DNA from: Amycolatopsis orientalis DSM 43388
Lineage (GTDB): Bacteria > Actinomycetota > Actinomycetes > Mycobacteriales > Pseudonocardiaceae
Direction: 5' to 3'
Assembly: GCF_000411975.1 (NCBI RefSeq)
Contig: NZ_ASXG01000077.1
Coordinates: 1 to 64,000 of the forward strand
DNA length: 64,000 bases
Below the pieces are notes generated by a model. It was not told the origin of the DNA, did no database searches, and saw nothing but the letters and a program-made list of their open reading frames with translations. The translations under genes were made by a program, and so were the position numbers. Below, piece after piece: positions 60,555-64,000 of this stretch; the first letter of the stretch is position 1; every line of letters begins with the position of its first letter.

Positions 60555-61900
60555 TGGAGACCACATACAAGGTAAAGGTCTGGTCGATCGAGACTCGCAA
60601 GGGAAAGCGGAGGACCACCTATCGCGTTCGATGGGTCGTCGCAGACAAGCGATGTGATGACACGTTTGACACGTTGCCGCTGGCGAACAATTTCCGCTCA
60701 GCACTGCTGACGGCGGTGAGTAAGGGTGAAGCGTTCGACATCGAGACAGGCTGGCCGTTGTCGATGCTGAGGGCGCGCCGGAAGATGACATTCTTCGAAT
60801 GTGCGTGCGCGTACGTGGACATGAAGTGGAAAGACGCTTCGCCGAAATACCGCTCTTCGTTGGTGGAGTCGATGGTTTCCGCCACTATTCCGATGCTGAA
60901 AGGGAAGTATCAGGGGGAGGAGGCGACGCTTCGGAAGGCGCTGAAAGTCGCGTACAACAAGAAGACGCGGGAATGTGAGCACTCGCCGGAGATTCAACAC
61001 GCTATCAGCTTTGCCCAGAAGGCGAGCCGTGACGTCGCTGAGCTGGGAAAGCCGGAGATCTTCCGGGGCGTCTTGGATGCTCTGGACCTCAAATTGGATG
61101 GCGGGCAAGCCGCCCGCAACACGGTCCGAATTCGGCGCACGGCGCTGGGGGAGCTGATCGAATATGCAAGGGTTGAGCTTAAGGCTATCTCGGTAAACCC
61201 GATGGACGGGGTGAAGCTGAAGAAGCAGAAGTTTGTGCTCGCAGAAGTCGACCCGAAGGCGGTCGTAAACCCGATTCAGGGTCGCATGTTGATCGACGCT
61301 GCACCTCCGCGGTTGAAGGCGTTTTTCGGTCTCATGTACTACGCCGCTCTCCGGCCGGAGGAAGCGGCAAACCTCGGGAAGACCGACTTGGCGATTCCTG
61401 AGTCGGGTTGGGGTGATATCCACCTGCAAGGTGCCCGGCCCGAGGTGAACGGGGTCTGGACCGACAGCGGCGAGTCGTCCGAAGTGGGCCCGCTGAAGCA
61501 CCGTCCTGCCGGTCACAGTCGGTCGGTGCCATGCGTCCCCGCGCTCACTGAGCTTCTGCACAACCACCTGAACACCTTCGGCACGGCACCCGACGGGCGA
61601 CTGTTCCGCGGCGAGCGCGACGGGGGACGGATCGGCAGCACGGTCTACGGGCGAGCATGGGCAGCCTGCCGGAAGGCGGTATTCACCGCTGAGGTGCAGG
61701 CCGGACCGCTGGCCAAGAGGCCGTATGACCTGCGCCACGCCGCTGTATCGACTTGGCTCGCGGCGGGCATCGAGCCGACGCGGGTCGCGAAGTGGGCAGG
61801 GCACAGTTTGGCGGTCCTGCTTCGCGTCTACGCGAAGTGCCTCGATGGGGGCGAGCAAACGGCCCGGGACCGCATGGGGGACGCGTTGGGCGACTCCTGA
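60554..61900 (+). CDS. int: Tyrosine-type site-specific integrase
   Basis: The 448-residue recombinase has the first catalytic Arg in YYAALRPEEAANL near residue 265, Lys in PLKHRPAG, the second Arg in YDLRHAAVSTWL near 393, His/Trp in WAGHSLAV, and the nucleophile Tyr in RVYAKCLD near 430. The N-terminal part has an arm-type binding domain and a SAM-like core-binding domain. It integrates the element at the 3' end of tRNA-Tyr, whose intact copy lies 130 bp downstream. ATG 60554 follows GAGGAGG by 9 nt. Base composition is lower in GC than its neighbours. Confidence 0.95.
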   Translation: METTYKVKVWSIETRKGKRRTTYRVRWVVADKRCDDTFDTLPLANNFRSALLTAVSKGEAFDIETGWPLSMLRARRKMTFFECACAYVDMKWKDASPKYRSSLVESMVSATIPMLKGKYQGEEATLRKALKVAYNKKTRECEHSPEIQHAISFAQKASRDVAELGKPEIFRGVLDALDLKLDGGQAARNTVRIRRTALGELIEYARVELKAISVNPMDGVKLKKQKFVLAEVDPKAVVNPIQGRMLIDAAPPRLKAFFGLMYYAALRPEEAANLGKTDLAIPESGWGDIHLQGARPEVNGVWTDSGESSEVGPLKHRPAGHSRSVPCVPALTELLHNHLNTFGTAPDGRLFRGERDGGRIGSTVYGRAWAACRKAVFTAEVQAGPLAKRPYDLRHAAVSTWLAAGIEPTRVAKWAGHSLAVLLRVYAKCLDGGEQTARDRMGDALGDS

Positions 61901-61983
61901 GCCTCACAAAAACTCGGGGGCGAATAGGGGGCGACCAGTCGCAGCGAGCCCGTGCACAGGCGCATACAACCGCACTACACAAG

Positions 61984-62023
61984 ATCACCCCCGTGACCGG
62001 TTCGTGCTGGTCACGGGGGTGAT
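61984..62023. terminator. Element-borne 15-bp hairpin between int and tRNA-Tyr
   Basis: ATCACCCCCGTGACC at 61984-61998 is a perfect inverse of 62009-62023 with a 10-nt loop. Between int (plus) and tRNA-Tyr (minus) it can end both transcripts; it replaces the chromosomal terminator displaced to 48395-48436. Confidence 0.85.
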
Positions 62024-62025
62024 TT

Positions 62026-62083
62026 GGCTGGTGTGGCAGGTGAGGGATTCGAACCCCCGAAGGCTGAGCCGTCTGATTTACAG
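62026..62083 (-). repeat. Right att repeat inside tRNA-Tyr
   Basis: These 58 bp are identical to 48438-48495. They supply the 3' half of the functional tRNA from the anticodon loop on, plus eight bases beyond the mature end, so insertion restores the tRNA gene. Confidence 0.95.
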
Positions 62084-62115
62084 TCAGATCCCTTTGGCCG
62101 CTTGGGTAACCTGCC
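62034..62115 (-). tRNA. tRNA-Tyr (GTA)
   Basis: The 82-nt sequence folds with acceptor GGCAGGT/ACCTGCC, the anticodon stem-loop CTGACTGTAAATCAG with GTA at 62081-62079, a long variable arm (class II, as expected for tRNA-Tyr), and a GGTTCGAATCC T arm. A-CACCA follows the acceptor; the usual CCA is not encoded in direct register. The 3' part lies within the right att repeat. Confidence 0.95.
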
Positions 62116-62233
62116 ATGGCCGGGCGAACCGGCCGGGAAGAAGGATACCCAACGGTCCGGACGGCCGGTCAACCGGGATCCCCCGGCGCTACGCTGGGGG
62201 TCCCTGACGAGCTGAGACAAGGTGTGAGGACAC

Positions 62234-62725
62234 GTGGCGGACCCCTCTTTCGACGTGGTGAGCAAGGTCGACCGCCAGGAGGTGGACAACGCGCTCAACC
62301 AGGCCAGCAAGGAACTGGGCACGCGGTTCGACTTCCGCGGCACCGGGACCGGCATCAGCTGGTCCGGCGAGGAAGCCATCACGATCGAGTCGGAGACCGA
62401 GGAGCGCGCCCTCGCGGCGGTGGAGGTCTTCAAGGAGAAGCTGATCAAGCGGAACATCTCGCTGAAGGCCTTCGAGGCGGGCGAGCCCGCGGTTTCCGGC
62501 AAGATCTACAAGATCAGCGGCAAGATCCTGCAGGGCATCGCGTCGGACAAGGCGAAGCAGATCGCGAAGTTCATCCGCGACGAGGGCCCGAAGGGCGTGC
62601 AGGCGCAGATCCAGGGCGACCAGCTGCGGGTGTCGGGCAAGAAGAAGGACCAGCTGCAGGAGGTGATCTCCCTGCTGAAGGGCAAGGACTTCGAGATCGC
62701 TCTGCAGTTCACCAACTACCGGTGA
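62234..62725 (+). CDS. yajQ: YajQ-family (UPF0234) nucleotide-binding protein
   Basis: The 163-residue protein matches Yaj[31 protein letters not shown], then [10 protein letters not shown] and [13 protein letters not shown], ending in [12 protein letters not shown]. These proteins bind nucleotides and, in some bacteria, cyclic di-GMP; a general role is not settled. It starts with GTG after GTGAGGACAC. It lies upstream of the tRNA-Tyr on the opposite strand, 118 bp away. Confidence 0.93.
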   Translation: MADPSFDVVSKVDRQEVDNALNQASKELGTRFDFRGTGTGISWSGEEAITIESETEERALAAVEVFKEKLIKRNISLKAFEAGEPAVSGKIYKISGKILQGIASDKAKQIAKFIRDEGPKGVQAQIQGDQLRVSGKKKDQLQEVISLLKGKDFEIALQFTNYR

Positions 62726-62762
62726 CCGGCCGGCGCTGCGGGCGCGACCAGTCCGCAGCGCC

Positions 62763-63458
62763 TCACCAGGTCGTGAACGTCCAATCCGCCTCGAACGTCT
62801 CCACCGCTACGTACGTGGGTCCGGCGAGCGGGAACTCCCCGGTGGTCTCGCCGATGTGGTTCACCACCAGATGCGGGTAGCCCTCGGCCAGGACCCACAC
62901 TCCGTTCGAGCCCTTCGAACCCGTGGAGAACGTCCCCGTGACCATGCCCGGGGGCACTGCCAGCACCGCGTCGCCGTGGCCGTGGTACGGCTTGCCTGGT
63001 TCGACGACCGGCACTCCGCGGTAGTCGGTGATCGTCGCGGTCCACGAGCCGTTCGCCTCGACCGTGAGCGTGTGCACCGATTTGCCGCCGGGGGAGACAT
63101 TGAACCAGGCCGTCCCGTGGTAGGCGTCACCGTCGTTGACGAGCAGGCTTTCCGTTCCGTCCGTGGTCACGGCGACGTGTCCGGTGCACTTCGGACAGTC
63201 GAACGTGAGGAATCCGGTGACGCCGGACGGCCAAGTCAACGGCACGGTCGCGGTGTTCTTGCCCTGGTGGGTTTCCGTCGGGTTCTGGGCGAGACGCGGC
63301 TTGTCCGGCCGCGGCGGCGGAGGCAACGCTGGCGCGGGGGCGTGGCTCGGTTCGGCTTCCATCGGATACCGGATCGCCCCGATGCCGGTCGGCTGCACCG
63401 AGCACGACGCGGTGAGCGCCACCGCCGCGCAGACGGCGGCCAGGCGAATGCGGCGCAT
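62763..63458 (-). CDS. Lipoprotein of unknown function
   Basis: The 231-residue protein has a lipoprotein signal (MRRIRLAAVCAAVALTASC), a Pro/Ala-rich spacer (residues 30-55), and a beta-rich domain with one CPKC pair (LTFDCPKCTGHVAV) and FNVSPGGKSVHTLTVEANGSW. ATG 63458 is chosen for AGGGGGAA just upstream; the longer frame lacks a ribosome site. No family recognised. Confidence 0.8.
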   Translation of the reverse strand: MRRIRLAAVCAAVALTASCSVQPTGIGAIRYPMEAEPSHAPAPALPPPPRPDKPRLAQNPTETHQGKNTATVPLTWPSGVTGFLTFDCPKCTGHVAVTTDGTESLLVNDGDAYHGTAWFNVSPGGKSVHTLTVEANGSWTATITDYRGVPVVEPGKPYHGHGDAVLAVPPGMVTGTFSTGSKGSNGVWVLAEGYPHLVVNHIGETTGEFPLAGPTYVAVETFEADWTFTTW

Positions 63459-63656
63459 GCTTCCCCCTAGCGTGCCCCGACGGGGCTCCGCATGATCTTT
63501 CGTCACGCTCCGCCCCGCTGTTACGCGGCGGCGACCCCGGAACAGCCCAGCGGCCTCCTCGATGGGGTGGACTCACGCGGGTGACCAGGCGAAATCGGGG
63601 GTGTCGGGGCGAACACGTGGTGTAATCGCGCGTCCGGTTGTGAGAGGAGTTTCTGG

Positions 63657-64000
63657 ATGCGCCGCTGGACTCCCGTGCTTGCCTTCCTCACCTCGCTGGC
63701 GGTCCTGGCGACCGTGCTCGCGCCCGTCGCGGAAGCCGCTGACAAGAAGCTGCTCGTACCCGGCTTCGGCTCGTACCCGCGGCTGATCCGGCTGGAGCAC
63801 TCGCCGTTCGGGCGCGGCTCCATCATCGCGTCGCTGACCAGCGCGGACGGCGGCGGCCGCTTCGCGTCGATCCTCGAGAGCACCGACGAGGGCGCGAGCT
63901 TCCACCAGATCGGCGTGATCCGCGATCCCGACGCCCGGTTCGGCCAATGCTGCGGAACCCTCTACGAACTCCCGCAGCGGGTCGGGCGGATGCGGGCCGG
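63657..64000 (+). CDS. Secreted sialidase-like (BNR-repeat) protein, 5' part only
   Basis: The gene begins at ATG 63657, 7 nt after GAGGAG, and is open to the end of the window, giving 114 codons. A Sec signal peptide (MRRWTPVLAFLTSLAVLATV, cut after AEA near residue 27) is followed by LIRLEHSPFGRGSIIAS and a BNR-like SILESTDEGASFHQIGVI. This is the pattern of exo-alpha-sialidase/BNR-repeat glycosidases, but the catalytic residues lie beyond the window. Confidence 0.72.
   Translation, partial: MRRWTPVLAFLTSLAVLATVLAPVAEAADKKLLVPGFGSYPRLIRLEHSPFGRGSIIASLTSADGGGRFASILESTDEGASFHQIGVIRDPDARFGQCCGTLYELPQRVGRMRA

Larger units (their letters stand above)
48438..62083. mobile_element. Integrated actinomycete conjugative element (AICE) of RepPP type in tRNA-Tyr
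   Basis: The element is bounded by a perfect 58-bp direct repeat (48438-48495 and 62026-62083). One unit of repeat plus element is 13,588 bp. It carries every AICE module: tyrosine integrase and Xis-like gene beside the intact tRNA, a Prim-Pol plus DUF3631 replication pair, a TraB/FtsK-type DNA translocase for double-stranded transfer, small membrane spread-type proteins, a Nudix gene like pSAM2 pif, and two XRE regulators. No relaxase or type IV secretion genes are present, as expected for AICEs. No cargo gene is evident. It appears intact and could still be mobile. Confidence 0.93.

Overview
The window is high-GC DNA with long co-oriented genes, frequent GTG starts and ATGA/GTGA start-stop overlaps, which is typical of an actinobacterium. 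The gene content (F420-dependent LLM oxidoreductases, an ESX-type EspG/PPE-like/DUF3558 group, a KorAB pair without a separate ferredoxin subunit, a GrcC-type polyprenyl synthase, and a pSAM2-like integrative element) points to the Pseudonocardiaceae, most likely an Amycolatopsis-like organism. The genus is an inference, not something read directly from the sequence.

Region 1 (1-12.4 kb) is ordinary chromosome: a secreted protein, a long-chain polyprenyl diphosphate synthase, a membrane-anchored protein with a repetitive linker, the 2-oxoacid:ferredoxin oxidoreductase pair korA-korB, an enoyl-CoA hydratase, an AsnC/Lrp regulator divergent from a dimethylargininase, an anchored hypothetical protein, a frameshifted alpha/beta hydrolase divergent from a CGNR regulator, and a polysaccharide deacetylase.

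Region 2 (12.4-39.8 kb) starts with a secreted GH75 chitosanase and continues into a large surface-polysaccharide locus. Plus-strand units (13.3-29.4 kb) encode a sugar-nucleotide dehydrogenase, two GT4 glycosyltransferases, two Wzz-like proteins with degenerate kinase domains, a glutamine-dependent asparagine synthase-like enzyme, a two-domain oxidoreductase, a heparinase-like protein, a beta-helix lipoprotein, a Wzy-like polymerase and a PAP2 phosphatase. A minus-strand operon (39.7-29.4 kb) encodes sugar-nucleotide tailoring enzymes (methyltransferase, cytidylyltransferase, PIG-L deacetylase, epimerases, aminotransferase, pyruvyltransferase), a GT2 and a Wzx-like flippase. The two operons converge and their stop codons overlap in a single TTAA. 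Together they look like a Wzx/Wzy-dependent pathway for an acidic, modified exopolysaccharide; the initiating phosphoglycosyltransferase is not in the window.

Region 3 (39.9-48.3 kb) has two tandem LLM oxidoreductases, a YVTN-type beta-propeller protein, an HtpX-like protease, a VOC protein plus TipA-like MerR regulator behind a MerR-type promoter, and an ESX-associated operon.

Region 4 (48.44-62.08 kb) is a complete actinomycete integrative and conjugative element (AICE) of about 13.6 kb in a tRNA-Tyr gene. It is bounded by 58-bp perfect direct repeats and carries a Nudix gene (compare pSAM2 Pif), two XRE regulators, a run of small spread-type genes, a DUF2637-like membrane protein, a TraB/FtsK translocase, a Prim-Pol plus DUF3631 ATPase replication pair, an unusual iteron-like array, an Xis-like protein and a tyrosine integrase. 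The array contains 19 exact copies of TGTAGCG in both orientations, begins inside the ATPase coding region, and includes a perfect 151-bp tandem duplication. The same heptamer brackets the divergent promoter of the element's small XRE regulator. This replication/control circuit is the most interesting item in the window.

Region 5 (62.0-64.0 kb) has the intact tRNA-Tyr, a YajQ-family protein, a lipoprotein and the start of a secreted sialidase-like protein that runs off the end.
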